This document shows, piece after piece, positions 41,739 through 53,745 of a stretch of DNA of 64,000 bases. Source of the DNA: Ceratobasidium sp. AG-K (Eukaryota; Basidiomycota; Agaricomycetes; Cantharellales; Ceratobasidiaceae); assembly GCA_037039685.1 (NCBI GenBank), contig JAWNGF010000003.1, positions 5,622,571 through 5,686,570 on the forward strand, written 5' to 3'. The stretch's first letter is position 1, and every line of letters begins with the position of its first letter. The position numbers and the translations under genes were made by a program. The notes under the pieces are model-generated. The model was not told the origin of the DNA, ran no database searches, and saw nothing but the letters and a program-made list of their open reading frames with translations.

Positions 41739-43739
41739 CTAGCCGCCGAACCGAGCCAGCCTCCTTCGACGCACTTCGTCCGGGTCTGCGACTTCAGCTT
41801 TGGGTTCTTCGGCCGGAGTCTGGACAATTTCGTCCTCATCCTCATCCTCTTCGTCGCTCGAAGGCTCGGCTGGCTTGCCGGCTGGGGGATTAGGCGCTAC
41901 AGGCCCTGGATCGCGTGGCACAGGCACAGCACTAGCTGGAGGTGCCGATCCACTCGCAGGAACCGAGACCGTGTGTTCCTCCAAGCTTGCCTTGAGCGCA
42001 GCCTGGAGCTCGGCATCCTCGTCGTCGTAATTCCGATTACCATGGTGCCCGAACCCCCCAGGGGGCACAGCTTCAGGGGGCGTCCCGAAATCGTCGTCTC
42101 CTTCTACGTCCACCGTCTGACCTTCATGTGCCCTCAGACTCTCGGCCATTGCGCGCCGAAATTGTTCCTCCTCCTGTAAACACGTGAACATCAGTCCACG
42201 CGTACACACGTGCAAGTAATCAACGCACCTCTTCACGAGCTCTCCTAACACGCTCTTGCGCTTCTCGCCGCCTCCTCGAGCCTTCATCGTCAATTGCCTC
42301 GTCCATCCCAGCGCCAAACCCATAACCACCCATGGCCTGCATCGCAGCGTTTTGTTCTCGTTGAACTTGTTCCAGGCGCCGCTGTGCCCGTGCAGCACTC
42401 GCCGCAACTGGATCATCGGGGTCTTGGAACTGAGGCGTTGGAGGGTCCCGAGCCTCAACTTCAATCGGCGTACGGCGTGACGGCGGACCCGAACTTCCCC
42501 GGCTCGAGTCCCCACCGTACCCCAACCCAAGTCCACCTCTCGACCTCGAGCCTGTAGGAATTGGAGCTGGAACAGGCGCACTGCTCTCACCCGGGAACTC
42601 GTATGCTGTTCCGGCCGAGTACCCCAACGACGCCTGCAACGCCCTCTGGAGCTCCATGTCTTCATCCTCAAACGAAGTCGCTGGGGCGGCCTCTGGGCGC
42701 GAGTGCGTGCGCGACGTCGAGAGCGTTTGGCCACCTGGTGCAGATTCGGTGAGCGTCTCGGCTAGCAGGTCGGCTTCTGTTTCCGGAAGACCGTGTTCAG
42801 GGTTTTCGTCCTCGACCGGGCGGACGGCGAATACCGAGTAGCCTAGGAGTCGTGTATTAGCAATTACGAAATTAAACCGAGTTGTGTGGGCACAAAGGCC
42901 AAGTGGGCATGCGGCAACGAGACAATGAGATTGCGAAACCCACCCTCTCGCTCGGCTTGTTGCAATACCATCCCGAGATACGTATTCCCCACCCACTCGG
43001 GAGCACCCAAAAACGAATTCAAATTGAACCAATAGCCCTTGCCATGCGGTCGGCCGAATCGTCGAATGGTGAACCAGTGCTGGTCGAGGTTGAGCACGAA
43101 TGCGAGTTGTGAGCTAGTACAGATGTTAGCTGGGCACAGATGAGGAACAGACAACGCACTCGGGATTATTCTGGTACTCGCGCATCTCTTGACTTCTCCA
43201 CCTCACAAGCCTACCATCTCAGTTAGCACATAAAATTCAAGTCATTTACACGAAACACATACGTCAGCCCGAACGCATTCTTCAAAGCATTTTCTAGAAC
43301 CTGGACCGAAAAATATCCTGCAGCCGCTAAGCGCCAATCCGCCACAGATAGCCACAACGCTTACCAGTATCGTCCATGTTGGTACTCCTCCCCGGTCGAG
43401 CTGGCGCTTCACTATAGTTGTTTTCAAGTTCATCAAGCTCCTGTCCAATTTGTGCGAGGTCTGGTGGGGTGAACTATTTGGGCGTTAGAGCGGATAGGGT
43501 TGGGCCGTGGGGAGGCAGGACGTACGTAGTTCCCCTCTGTAATTACATTAGCTTAGCTGGGTGGTGTAACTAGGTCGAGTAAAATGTAGACGTACGTAGT
43601 AATGAATTCAGAGCGTGCTGTCCGCACATCATCGAGCCCGGCTCTTGCTACCACACCAATTATGATTAACACCCACAGTCCAGAAATAAATCGAATCACA
43701 CACCCGCTCATGATAAATATATCCCCGCAATCCATCCAT
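41739..43739 (-). CDS. Ataxin-3 homologue (Josephin deubiquitinase with three UIMs)
   Basis: Nine exons: 43739-43704, 43647-43596, 43536-43526, 43473-43365, 43317-43263, 43210-43160, 43113-42944, 42842-42229, 42173-41739; 510 residues with all phases consistent. The Josephin domain spans about 1-180. The catalytic Cys is in SMMCGQHALNSLL, His in LDQHWF and Asn in YWFNLNSF. UIMs follow at about 219-235 (DMELQRALQASL), 366-383 (EEEQFRRAMAESLRAH) and 415-430 (AELQAALKASLEEH), separated by Pro/Ser- and Arg-rich linkers. The tail is acidic. The enzyme trims ubiquitin chains and in animals works with the VCP/Cdc48 pathway. The ATG at 43739 fits the family start, but an open frame upstream is conserved with the second Josephin gene, so an N-terminal extension is possible. 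Confidence 0.92.
43526..43536 (-). other. 11-nt micro-exon of the ataxin-3 gene
   Basis: AGGGGAACTAC, preceded by ACAG and followed by GTACGT on the minus strand. It completes a Gln codon and adds Gly-Asn-Tyr, restoring the family sequence LLQGNYFTPPDL. Skipping it would shift the frame. Confidence 0.8.
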
Positions 43740-44374
43740 CTCGCTTTCCTCGATTTGCTCCCACTCGGTTCTGCCACCCAACGCCCAGCTAACTCCTCTT
43801 CGTATCAATGGTTCAACGTACGGCTGTACAAGAGGCCGGACGGTCGTAATAAATGTGATCGCTGTTCGGAGATCCGTGTTGCCTGATTGAATGTACTCGC
43901 TCGCGTGGTGGACGTGTGGTGGGTGCGCGCTCGTGGACGCGTACGTATGGCGTGCACGATCTGATTTGCGTTGGTGTCATAAGGGTTCTCAGGGGTGAGA
44001 GCGAGGCACGTGATACACCTGCTGCTACCCTTTTGCACGCTGTATGCGCTTGGCTCGTATACACCGTTAGCGTATTCGAGGTTTACACGAAGGGGATAGG
44101 CCCGTGGCTTCAAGAGGATCGCCGCTGGCGAATAGCTCTGGTACCTTTCGAGTGGAGTTCAACTCGCGGAATTGATGATTTAGATGTCCAGTTTCTCAAC
44201 TCCCTACACTACTCAGATCTTCAAGCTCGTCGCCAAACAGTGAGAACGATTACCAACGTTGATCTTATATGGTCTTCACCTCGAGTCAAAAACTCATACT
44301 ATTGAGTTGTGTCCTCTGTAATATACATTCTCCTACATTCAGTCAATACTCGCATATAGCCATCAATCGCATAA
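43740..44374. other. Upstream region of the ataxin-3 gene; mostly no gene recognised
   Basis: The first 125 bp (43740 to about 43865, minus strand) stay open in the ataxin-3 frame and encode a segment similar to the N-terminus of the second Josephin gene, but no ATG is present. The rest, up to the MYND gene end at 44375, has no recognisable coding content. Confidence 0.45.
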
Positions 44375-46431
44375 TCAACTCAGGCACTCTGACTTGTGGG
44401 AGCTTCCCGGCTGTACCCAATCCCTAACATCAGAAGTTCCGGTGAGCGGTTTCAACGAGAGAAGGGCAGTCGACTCACGCTTGCCGGCACCTCGGACTAC
44501 AATAGCGCCTGGCATTGCATCCAACACACTCCCAAACAAACTCGACCTCGGGAATAGGGCATCTTGGGTATGCGCATTTACAGTGGAAAGAGGTATCATC
44601 TATTTTGAAGATGTCGTTATACATATACCAGAGGGGCTCCCAATGCAGCGCGTATTCTTTTTTCTGTTGGCTTTCACACATGATTCGGTGAATGCGGAAG
44701 CATCGAAGAATTTTGAGCCAGGTCAGGGATGAATCTTGGTGGGGTTGTAGTCTTGTAGTTTGTAGAGCCCTGGCCAGCGTTTTTTTAAATTTAACCAATG
44801 ATTTCTGATCGTCCAAGAAGTTCCAATCCTTGATGTTGCTTGCTGGCTCACGGCAATCAGAGTCGATGAAACAGATCTGCTGGTCACCTCGCTCACCCAT
44901 TCTCCGGACATTTTCACCATAAAGAGACAGTGGAAAGAGTAGAACGCGGCCCAAATACTCAAACAGAGTAACACCCGAGGCAACCTCCGCGGTCGTTTTG
45001 AGTTGAGCCCCGATGCTTGTATCTAGGAACCTGCATTATCAACAATACCAGCTCGTATGAGCAAATGGATATTTGCACAACAACTATCCGTAAAGGTACT
45101 CGCCCATAAATAACTGGTATCATACGGAAGATATTATCGGCGAGCGACAGCCACTCATTGATGCCGGCTTTGTCGGCGTGCAAGAGGTAAGCGAACGCTA
45201 GATCGAACGTAGTCTTGACGATCCGAGGGAAATTTCTCTCGAATGTTGTTCCGTTGATATTGCTACAAACGTGACGAAAGAATGTATTGATAAGCTCTGG
45301 GCGAGGCCACGAAGTGGATTTCACTTTTTCCAAGTACAACTTAGTTATTCGATCCGCATCTTCGTTATCAACAAGATTCGTGTCCCATGGACGTGCCAAT
45401 GGGCCATGGCCAGGAGAGTGACTAATCACTATTTGTTGCCCTAGCATATCGTCGTCGGTCTTATCGAGACGTGATAATAATGCATAGCGCATTATAAGGC
45501 CATAAAATTGATTCCAATGGCGCAGCTCATCCTGTCTGAAACAGCCCTAGTTAGCCCTCATAAACAAAATACTAATGCAAACCACCTTACTTGCTCCCCT
45601 CAGTACCGATAATATCAGACCTTGTACGGTCTTCCGTCAAGATGTGCCACAAAGTATAAAATAAACCGGTCCACCCCAAGAATTTATCCACCGCCCAGCT
45701 TCCTGCACGGTGAACTTGATTCCGGACGGGCCACATTTGTTCTATAAGAAAGTGTATGTCTTGGGATCGACAACCACCGATCGATGGCAAGCACTCCAAG
45801 TCACCAGTTAACGGGTTGGCGTACCAGGCAAAGCTCTGTGCATGATTTTCGAATTCGTGCTTGCTAGGAATATAGCCTTGGAAGGAAGCAGCTCTTTCAA
45901 CTTGGCGGGAACAGAGATTCAGGTTTTTGGATATGGATTGACGCTCAGACAGCTCAGAGAACTTAATGATGAGACCACCCAGGACCTCAGCTTGAGATAG
46001 CTTGGCAATTTCGAGAGATAGAACAACAACTTGGAGGCAGAGAAACCCGTAGACATAATCGAATACCTGATTGTATAGCATAGATGTTATCTTCTAACGA
46101 TGTTTCGGAACTGGTGAATACTACTTACCCCATGGCCTTCCTCGCAATACAGCCGAAGTAGTCGGATACACGCTGGAAATATGCCGGGATCGGACTTTTC
46201 AAGTAGAACATCGAGGTGCATGCATACTGGGTTCCACTCCATGGCCAAGATAGTTTTGAATGTCTCACATGATACACTTTTTGGATCAGATAGCGACTGG
46301 ATTGCGTGCCGAATATCGCATTTAGAAGGACAGAGATGTCGACAGAGATCAAAATACTGAGGGTCAAATCGGTTCCCTAGCATAGGACCATACTTGAGGA
46401 CTGAATTTTCTGTGTCGTTGGTAGAGGGCAT
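44375..46431 (-). CDS. MYND-type zinc finger protein
   Basis: Five exons, 46431-46129, 46066-45591, 45535-45126, 45022-44479 and 44423-44375, give 593 residues with consistent phases. Most of the protein is helical with no recognised fold. The C-terminus carries a MYND finger: CKCAYPRC, then CVGCNARRYCSPRCRQADW, then HKSEC, completed across the last intron. MYND fingers are protein-interaction modules. The layout of a long unconserved helical body with a C-terminal MYND is common in expanded Agaricomycete families. The intron between exons 3 and 4 was chosen because donor 45125 and acceptor 45023 keep the frame into LGRVLLFPLSLYG; a later donor would give a stop. No closer function can be assigned. 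Confidence 0.75.
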
Positions 46432-47894
46432 ATATTTCCAATGGTACGGAACTTGGCCTGATCTGAGTGGGGATCCCTTCTTAATGTGATGGTGTCAGCC
46501 AGGACTCACACGTGGTCACGTGGCATGCGCCATGTAATTTACTTAAATTAGTTCTCTCCCCGCCCCAATATATGCGTTCCGTGAGCGAGTGGAATTTTAC
46601 GCTTTATACTCCCACGCCCACTTGGTACGGTTGACCAGTGCTTGAGTCTCAAAATCTCGTGTTACTAAGCTCGGCGTATGCTTGCCGTGGCCGCCGTGAG
46701 CTCGTTGAAGACGACCGTCTGCGAGTCGTGTGTGTCTCCGAAATATCACTCCAATGTAAGCCAGTCGGTAGTCCTTTGAAACTCAACACTACCGCCCGCA
46801 TCAGCTGCTCGTTCTACTTGATTCTTGCGTCGATCGATTTATTTTCAAAAATTACCCCCACACGTTGCCTGGCGTCGATTGGGACGTAAGCAGTCAAGCG
46901 ACTTCGGGGTGTGAAACAAGTGTTGCGGTCAGCCAAATAACAATGCATCTATGCCTCAGTGCGCATACAAGCAGTCTGATCTGACCTACCTCTGGTACAA
47001 CAAGTAAAATCAAGGTAAATTCATTGGAAGTGGCTGACTAAGCGCGCATTCCATGAAAAGTTTGTGGTGAACACCTCTGGGATTGTTCACCTCTCAAGGC
47101 TCCAGTGGCGAGGTCAAAAAATAACCTAAAACTCAACGCTGGGAATGGCGTTATGGATTCCCTGTTTGGGTAGTAGAGTGTTGGTAAACTGACTTGTGAT
47201 GGGTTGGTTAGGGGGTTGTAGCTTAAAAACAAATACCCAGAGCCTACCTTATCCTTGGGCACGCTTTAAGACACCTACTGAGTTGCTTTATATGCTCTAC
47301 CTTGTGCTGTGTCACCTTAGCATGCATGTTATCCAAATCTGTGCCATTTTTGGACGCTAATGGCTTACGTTTACTATGGGGATGTCGGTCCCCATTTCCT
47401 TCCTCTTGATATATGCAGTTTGTCAAATTTAGTGTGTTTTCAGGCGGTGTTGAACTCTTCACCCCACTCGAATTGTGTTTTCGTTGGCCCTGGTCCTGCA
47501 AGGGTGCCTTCGCTTTGTATTCTTGAGGTCCTTTTTTTTTCTCTGCTGCCAGCATCATCTTAATCTGGTGTTCTCTTTTCCTCTCAGTTTGTGCTACGGA
47601 ATTATGTATGACCGTACTTCAATCAAGTATCTAGTCTCTCGGTGACAATTTCAAACAAAAAGCTGCCAGCAAGGTCAGTAATTGGGACCTGTAAGGGGAC
47701 AGTCTAAGCAGAGCAAATTGGTAGCGACCATATATATACGAGAGCGTTAGATAACTACATGTAAATAAATCGCGGACTGATTCATACTAAACTAGGTTCG
47801 AGGTTCGCCAGTTTGCGAGTCACGAATAGCAACCAAACTGTGTTCAAGGAATTTGACCCAGAGAGGTGTCCCGGACTACTAGATGTATGTTAAG
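46432..47894. other. Intergenic, no gene recognised
   Basis: 1.46 kb with short unrelated open frames on both strands. It includes the promoter side of the MYND gene and the 3' side of the second Josephin gene. Confidence 0.5.
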
Positions 47895-49120
47895 CTACAA
47901 TGGGTTGTAAGAAGATTTCACACTTACGGTTGAGCCGGAAGCAATGGTCGCTGAGCCAGAATGCTCACGCGATGTGGATAGCTCTGATGCCGGCTTCTGC
48001 CCCTCGATTGATGTGTCGTCCAGCGTCTCGGCAAGAATATCGGCTTCCGTTTCAGGAAGCATGTGCTCGGGATTATTAGGATCCAATGGACGAACAGCAT
48101 ATACCGTATAGCCTTTGGTTATGGATATGTAAGGATTGATGGATGGGGTGCGATTAAAGCAAACTTGCCCTCCTTCTCTGCCTTCTGTAACACAACCGGC
48201 AGATAAGTGTTCCCCACCCACTCAGGTGAAGACAAGAAAGAATTGAGGTTGAACCAAAAACCTTTCCCGCGGAGACGGCCAAATCGACGGAGGGTGAACC
48301 AATGTTGTTCCAAATTCAGAACGAAAGCGAGTTGAGTACTAGGCTAGCATTAGTTCTGCAGTATAAGTAGTGTAGGAACTTACTCGGGCACGGGCTGATA
48401 TGCTTTTAGCTCTTCACTCCTCCACTTTATCAACCTGTACGCTCATTCGTCATACAAATCAGAGGTTCCTGTGAGTACTTACGTCAGATCGAAAGTATTC
48501 TTTAATGCAGTTTGCAAAACTTCGACTGATAGATGCCCTAGTAACTCATCAAATCACCATATCACCTTTAGCCATGAACGTACCTGTATCATCCATGTTT
48601 GGGCGACGACTTCCCCATTCAGATGCCGCAGTGGTTTTCTTCTCAGTTTCATCAAGTTCGTGTGCGATCTGAGCGAGGTCAGGTGGTGTGAACTGGAGGA
48701 GTGTTAGCACAGGCCGAGATCGGATACGCTACGCCTACGTAATTCCCCTCCATATTGCTCTTAGTCAGTTCTTGCTCGCAATTATTTAAGGCTAGACCCA
48801 CGGAGCAGCGTATTTAGGGCGGCTGGCCCGCACAATAACGACCCCTTCGGTTGCTAGCCTCATATCAGTACCTTTTACACATCCAATCCAGGAATGCTTA
48901 CTTGCTCGTGATACATGTAACCACCCAGTCCTTCCTTGACACTTGCCTCACGCTTCTTCTGCCGTTCCTTCCACTCCTCGACCTCTCGTATGGCGTCGCT
49001 CGGTCGCTCAACGTCGCCCATCGCCCAGCTAACTCCTTTCCATAGGAGAGGCTCGACGTATGGCTCGACGTAAGGCCTAACAGTCGTTATGAATGTGATA
49101 GCCGTTGCAATGTCCACCAT
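47895..49120 (-). pseudogene. Second Josephin (ataxin-3-like) gene, lacks UIMs, defective splice site
   Basis: Exons match the ataxin-3 gene in order and length: 49120-48902, 48853-48802 (52), 48749-48739 (11), 48692-48584 (109), 48537-48483 (55), 48434-48384 (51), 48338-48169 (170), 48112-47895. About 294 residues if all are joined. The catalytic Cys lies in SLLCGPAALNTLL, where the other gene has MCGQ-H; the neighbouring Gln is Pro here. The His (LEQHWF) and Asn (FWFNLNSF) remain. The 11-nt exon is preceded by TATGG, not by an AG acceptor. One intron has a GC donor (GCAAGT at 48168-48163). The coding region stops before any UIM. It may be a decaying duplicate, or a diverged gene with altered splicing. 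Confidence 0.7.
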
Positions 49121-50008
49121 ATTGGATTCGGTATATGAAGGGGTTTAGTTTAGCAATAGGGGGAAAGCTCTGTCGTCGCAGGAAGGATCAATTGTTGGAT
49201 ATTACACCTTGGGAAAGTGGCACGTGAGGCGGCTGAGTAAGCTCCTAGCAGATCGAGTCAATGTCAAAGTCGAGAGCATCAAACTTAAGTTACATGCGCA
49301 CATTTCCGCTTAACTAACGTTTCCTCCTCAGAGAAAAATGTTTTGCTATGGTAGTAACACTCTCCGTATGGTAGTCCAAAATGCAGGGGACAATGCCGAA
49401 ACCAGGTGAAGCGTAAATTTATGGAACCGCTCTAAATAACCAACAAAGGATAATGGCGAGTTACAACTACACGGAGACAATCAAATCAATCAGTCTGGGA
49501 TATAAATAGCGCGAAAGCAGGTGACAACAACAGAAAGTGTCCGTGTAATACAAAAATTCCAAACCATAGATCCGGTTTTGTTGGACCTTTTTCAGCTCGC
49601 TATGCGCTTTGTGCTGAGCAGAGGGAAATGATAGCATACGAGGAGAAAGAAATAGTTTGTCCGTGTGAATTGGGGGGCGTCCAAATCGCCTAATGAGGTA
49701 CACAGACGGCGTAACCAATATAATGAGTTTATTATGCAAACTGACTGCGGAGGTTTTATGCGCGCCGCAGATTCGCATCGCACTGCCCGTGGAGGAGAGA
49801 TATGTCGGATTGGAGTTGGAAGTAAGGAAATTTGGAGAACGGGAGCATGAGTTTTGGCTAGATGTCGGATGGGGAAGGGAGAACTAAAAAACTGATGTGA
49901 CAGTCACAAGGAATCCTACAGCTAATCGTAAGTGAATCTTTTGATCGTGCAGGGAACTTGGGAGATCTAACCTTACCGCTCAAGTATCCAGCCACACTCC
50001 AAACTCGT
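49121..50008. other. Intergenic, no gene recognised
   Basis: Short overlapping frames on both strands, none with a recognisable motif. It holds the promoter side of the second Josephin gene and the 3' side of the cyclin gene. Confidence 0.45.
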
Positions 50009-51312
50009 TCACTCATAGTAATCATCTCCCGTGTCAGACGGTCGTATCGGAGGGGTCGCCTCCAGAGTCGACCCAAAGCTCAAGCAAGAAAAAGCAGTGA
50101 TCTGTTGGAGAGAGCTACTGGGAGCACTGGCACCATTAAAAGATGAGTTAAAGCGCGAGTGGGCCGAAGGAAGCACTTACTTTGGCGATTCGGATTGGTA
50201 TATTTCCAAGCTGTCATCGTTTTGACCAAAATCCCAAGCAGGCGATGAAGGCGCCCACTTGGGCGAATCGCTGACCTCTCCCTTCCCGGTGATCGCACAA
50301 CTAGCTGAAGTGAAGGTAGAGCCTTCATCGACATGACGCCCAACAATCTTTGTTTGAAACGCTTCTAGTTCTTCGGGATCTACGTTAAGGTCCCAGTTGA
50401 GCCGTTGTAACAGTCCCTTTTCCATCTCGTTCAGTCGCTCTAGCTTGAACAAGTACCCTGCGGCTTGAACCCAGACCTTGTTTGAGAAGGTGATATCGCA
50501 TAGGCACTTGGCCGCTATGACCAGTGCAGTAAAGAAGAGTTCGTGGCCAGAAGCAACGAGGGAAGGAAATCGACGCTGAAGTCTAGAGAGGAGAAAGAGT
50601 GCGTAGAACGGGACCGATTGAGGGACATGTGCGTCATAAATTGTGTCGTCGATGAACTGGACCAGCCCAGGGGTGGCCTGGTTTGATTCGAGCTGTACGT
50701 CAGAGCAAGGGAAAAGCTGCTCAATGAATGTGGCGCATAGTTTCGCAATCGTTTCAGGTTCGCAATCTTCATCTTCAAGGAAATCCTATCGAGGAGAGGT
50801 TGAATAGTAGCGACAATTTCGCTGGATAGAATACTCACTGTTTCACCGGAATTTTCGCCTAACGTCCCAGCGGAAATACAACTCGAAGGGGAGGCGGAAG
50901 CTCCGGATTCGTAGCCACTATCGACTCCATTTGCATCGCCAATGGGTTCCCCCGCTCCGGCACTTAGACTGCCGTCTCCATCCTTCATCAACGCCGCCAC
51001 TTTGACGACGATCTCCGCGTACAGCAGTCGAGTGTTTGCCCTCGGATCTCCAGTCCAGAATTTGTCGCCTAAATCCACGTCGAGCTTTACTACCAGCTCT
51101 GAAAGGGGCTCTGGTAGACACAAGATCATATCCAGTTGCTCATCGTCAATGAGGGGTAACCCACTGAGCATGTTCCCGACGGATTGAACAACACGGGAGG
51201 CGAGCCACAGTGTCTTGGCGGTAGCCTTAAAGCCCAGACATGATGCCAGTATATTGTAAGCAACGTCAGAGTGCGAGCGAGGAGTGCGGAGGGAAAGGGG
51301 ATGATACTGCAT
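50009..51312 (-). CDS. PHO80/Pcl-type cyclin
   Basis: Three exons, 51312-50839, 50785-50181 and 50117-50009, give 395 residues with consistent phases. A cyclin N-terminal fold lies in exon 2, from FIDDTIYDAHVP through FYALFLLSRLQRRFP, FFTALVIAAKCLCD and NKVWVQAAGYLF to LERLNEMEKGLLQRLNWDL. The alanine-lysine core AAKCL and the NEMEKxLLxxLxW motif are typical of the PHO80/Pcl group, which activates Pho85-type cyclin-dependent kinases in phosphate, cell-cycle and morphogenesis control. The 158-residue N-terminal region is variable and Ser/Gly-rich near its end. The C-terminal 90 residues are Ser-rich and look disordered. The ATG at 51312 is the first in frame before conserved sequence; an upstream exon cannot be excluded. 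It is transcribed divergently from the gene at 51902. Confidence 0.82.
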
Positions 51313-51901
51313 GGCGTGTGAGACAGTCTCAAGTAGCGAAACCCGCTTTATCTCAAAACACAAATGGGAGGTGATTAAGACGAGGGATCCAAGACCGAGC
51401 CATCCGGTTTTATATGTTTGTTGTGAGCGGAGGCATTATGGACTTGGGCCAATTCATCACAGATCCCAGTTGAGGTCTGGATGGAGTCACCGGCAGTCCC
51501 CGAGATCGCTGGTGCTTTGTCTTGGTCCAATGGTGTGTACAACAGATCCAGTTCGTCACAATCGATGAGATAATGTATTCTGGACTGGTGTTCGAGGCAA
51601 AGGTTTACTGTCATACAAATCATAGTGGTCCAATTCACGGTCTGGCCGCAAGCGCCGAGCTCTTCTGCACAATGGCTGCTGACGTCATCGAGATGATTTT
51701 TGCAATTGTTTTTCTTGTTCTTCGATCAACCTACGCATTCAAGTTCCGGCGGTGTGAAGTTAGTCTAGTTAACGCCGAGGGGACTACCTTTCGACGCCCT
51801 ACGTCTTCGATTATAGCCTTATATTTTTCGACGTTTGCACCTATAACCAGACAACTCAGGCTCAGGCATCATCGTCTGTCACAGTCTACTATTGATGTAC
51901 A
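51313..51901. promoter_or_regulatory. Shared upstream region of the cyclin and methyltransferase genes
   Basis: 589 bp between two divergent start codons. Open frames on the minus strand here (up to 51638) have no recognised content and may be chance. Both promoters should lie in this interval. Confidence 0.4.
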
Positions 51902-53745
51902 ATGGAGGCACTCGGCTCTAACCTAACACAATGGTTTAAGTCTCATAATGGTGTCGTTGATGAGGAGAGCATGGGGCTCGCCCAGATAGAGGGTTGTGGG
52001 ACCGGCGCGGTCGCACTCAGGGACATTCCGGTGGGTAGCTGCCAATACTGCGACTTGTTAAATCCATATAGACCTCCCATAGAAAGGGCACGTCCTGTTC
52101 GAAATACCTCGCTCTCTTCTGCTTTCCACACGCACGTGTACACTTCGATCCAAACTTACGGACTCAGAGTGGGCTGGATTAGGCAAAGGCTGGACCCCAT
52201 TAATTCTGTGTATGATGTGGGAAGCTTCAAAAGGGGTGGACAGTATCTGGAATGGATATCTTGGTGCGTTCTCGACTCGGTATCGCTATCTAGGCGTTGC
52301 TCGCTTACGCTTTACCCAGAAACCATGCCTATAACTTTCGATACACCTATGTTTTGGCCCGAGACGGATCTTGAGGAGCTACGAGGAACAACTATATCTG
52401 GTACGGTGGTGCCATCGGCTTTTGAACTCTCTTAACCTATGTGGTCCTAGAAAAGATTGGCCGCGAAGAAGCAAATAAAGAATATACCGAACGAATCCTT
52501 CCGATAGTCAAGGTAAGTCTTCGATTGTTATGGGTACTCGAATATAGATTAAACTTCTTCAGGCACGCCCAGATATCTTTCACCCGGAACATTTAGACAC
52601 ATACTATACCCTTTCTCAATTCCATATCATGGGAAGCCGAATACTGTCTCGTAGCTTTCATGTTGAGCGGTGGGACGGCGAGGACGACTCGTATGCGCCG
52701 CAGGCAGGACCTGAGGATACAAACTCGGAGGAAGACCCAGACGTGAGCATGGAATCAGCCCGCTCAACGGCCATTGACAGGCCTGGAGAAGAGGCCAACG
52801 AGCAAGAAGGGGACCAGGAAAGCGACAGTGACAGCGAAGATGGAGAAAAGGTTGAGGATGTAGCGATGGTACCCATGGCAGACATGCTCAACGCTAGATA
52901 TGGGGGCGAGAATGTAAGTCTAACCCAATTTTATCCAGGAACGCTTTCAACTTTCCAATTAGGCCAAGCTTTTCTACGAGCCTCATGTCTTGAAAATGAT
53001 TTCCACAAAGCCTATATCTGCGGGCGATCAAATAGTCAGTCTATTATTGGTGTTCCGATATTAGCACACTGACAATCATACTAGTGGAATACCTACGGGG
53101 ACCCACCGAACTCGGATCTCTTGCGAAGATATGGATACGTGGATGAGATTGACGCCGGCCTTGATATTGTCGAACTCAAGGGAAGTGCTATCGTTGAATG
53201 CGCCGCGCCGAAGTCTAGTCTTTCAGAAGAGAACCTAAAGGAGCGAGTGGATTGGTGGCTTGAAATGGGTGGCGACGAGTAAGTGAGCTAAGAGAAAAAG
53301 AAGCATCGAATAACTCGGATTCCTAGCACTTTTACCCTCGAGAAATCCACCCCTTTGCCTTCAGAACTTCTTTCGTTTACTCAGCTCGTACTTCTATCCG
53401 ATTCAGAATGGCAACGCGTCCAAGAAAAAGAGAAACCACCCAAACCCAAATCCCCAGACGTCAATCAATGCGTGAGAGAGGCCATTCAAAAACGACTGGG
53501 GATGTACCCCACAACGCTCCAGGTACGATACGCACAAACCGATCTCCAGCGGCCCCAGCTAATCGATAGCCCCACAGGAGGACGAGAACCAGCTAAAATC
53601 TGGCCAGAACACACTCAACAAGAGACATGCACTCATTATTCGGATCGGAGAGAAGAAAGTCCTGAATGTAGCGCTCGAGGCCACGTCTACAGGGTCAAAG
53701 AAACGCAAGGCAGATTCTGAGAGCGGTGCTCGGAAGAAGCGGTAA
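51902..53745 (+). CDS. SET-domain lysine methyltransferase, SETD6/RKM4 type
   Basis: Nine exons: 51902-52030, 52083-52263, 52320-52400, 52451-52512, 52563-52913, 52963-53034, 53085-53278, 53327-53522, 53578-53745; 477 residues, phases consistent. The split SET domain begins GCGTGAVALRDIP and continues LFEIPRSLLLSTRT. After a variable acidic insert (about 175-255, Glu/Asp/Ser-rich) come PMADMLNAR and IWNTYGDPPNSDLLRRYGYVDE, the AdoMet- and substrate-binding end of the domain. A Rubisco-LSMT-like C-terminal domain and a basic tail (KKRKADSESGARKKR) follow. Yeast Rkm4 methylates a ribosomal protein and animal SETD6 methylates nuclear substrates; the target here is unknown. The final basic stretch could be a nuclear signal. 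Confidence 0.9.

Noticed and set aside
51375..51638. Minus-strand 87-codon frame upstream of the cyclin as an extra first exon
   Set aside because: It is in another frame, has no matching splice sites to the cyclin exon and no recognised content.
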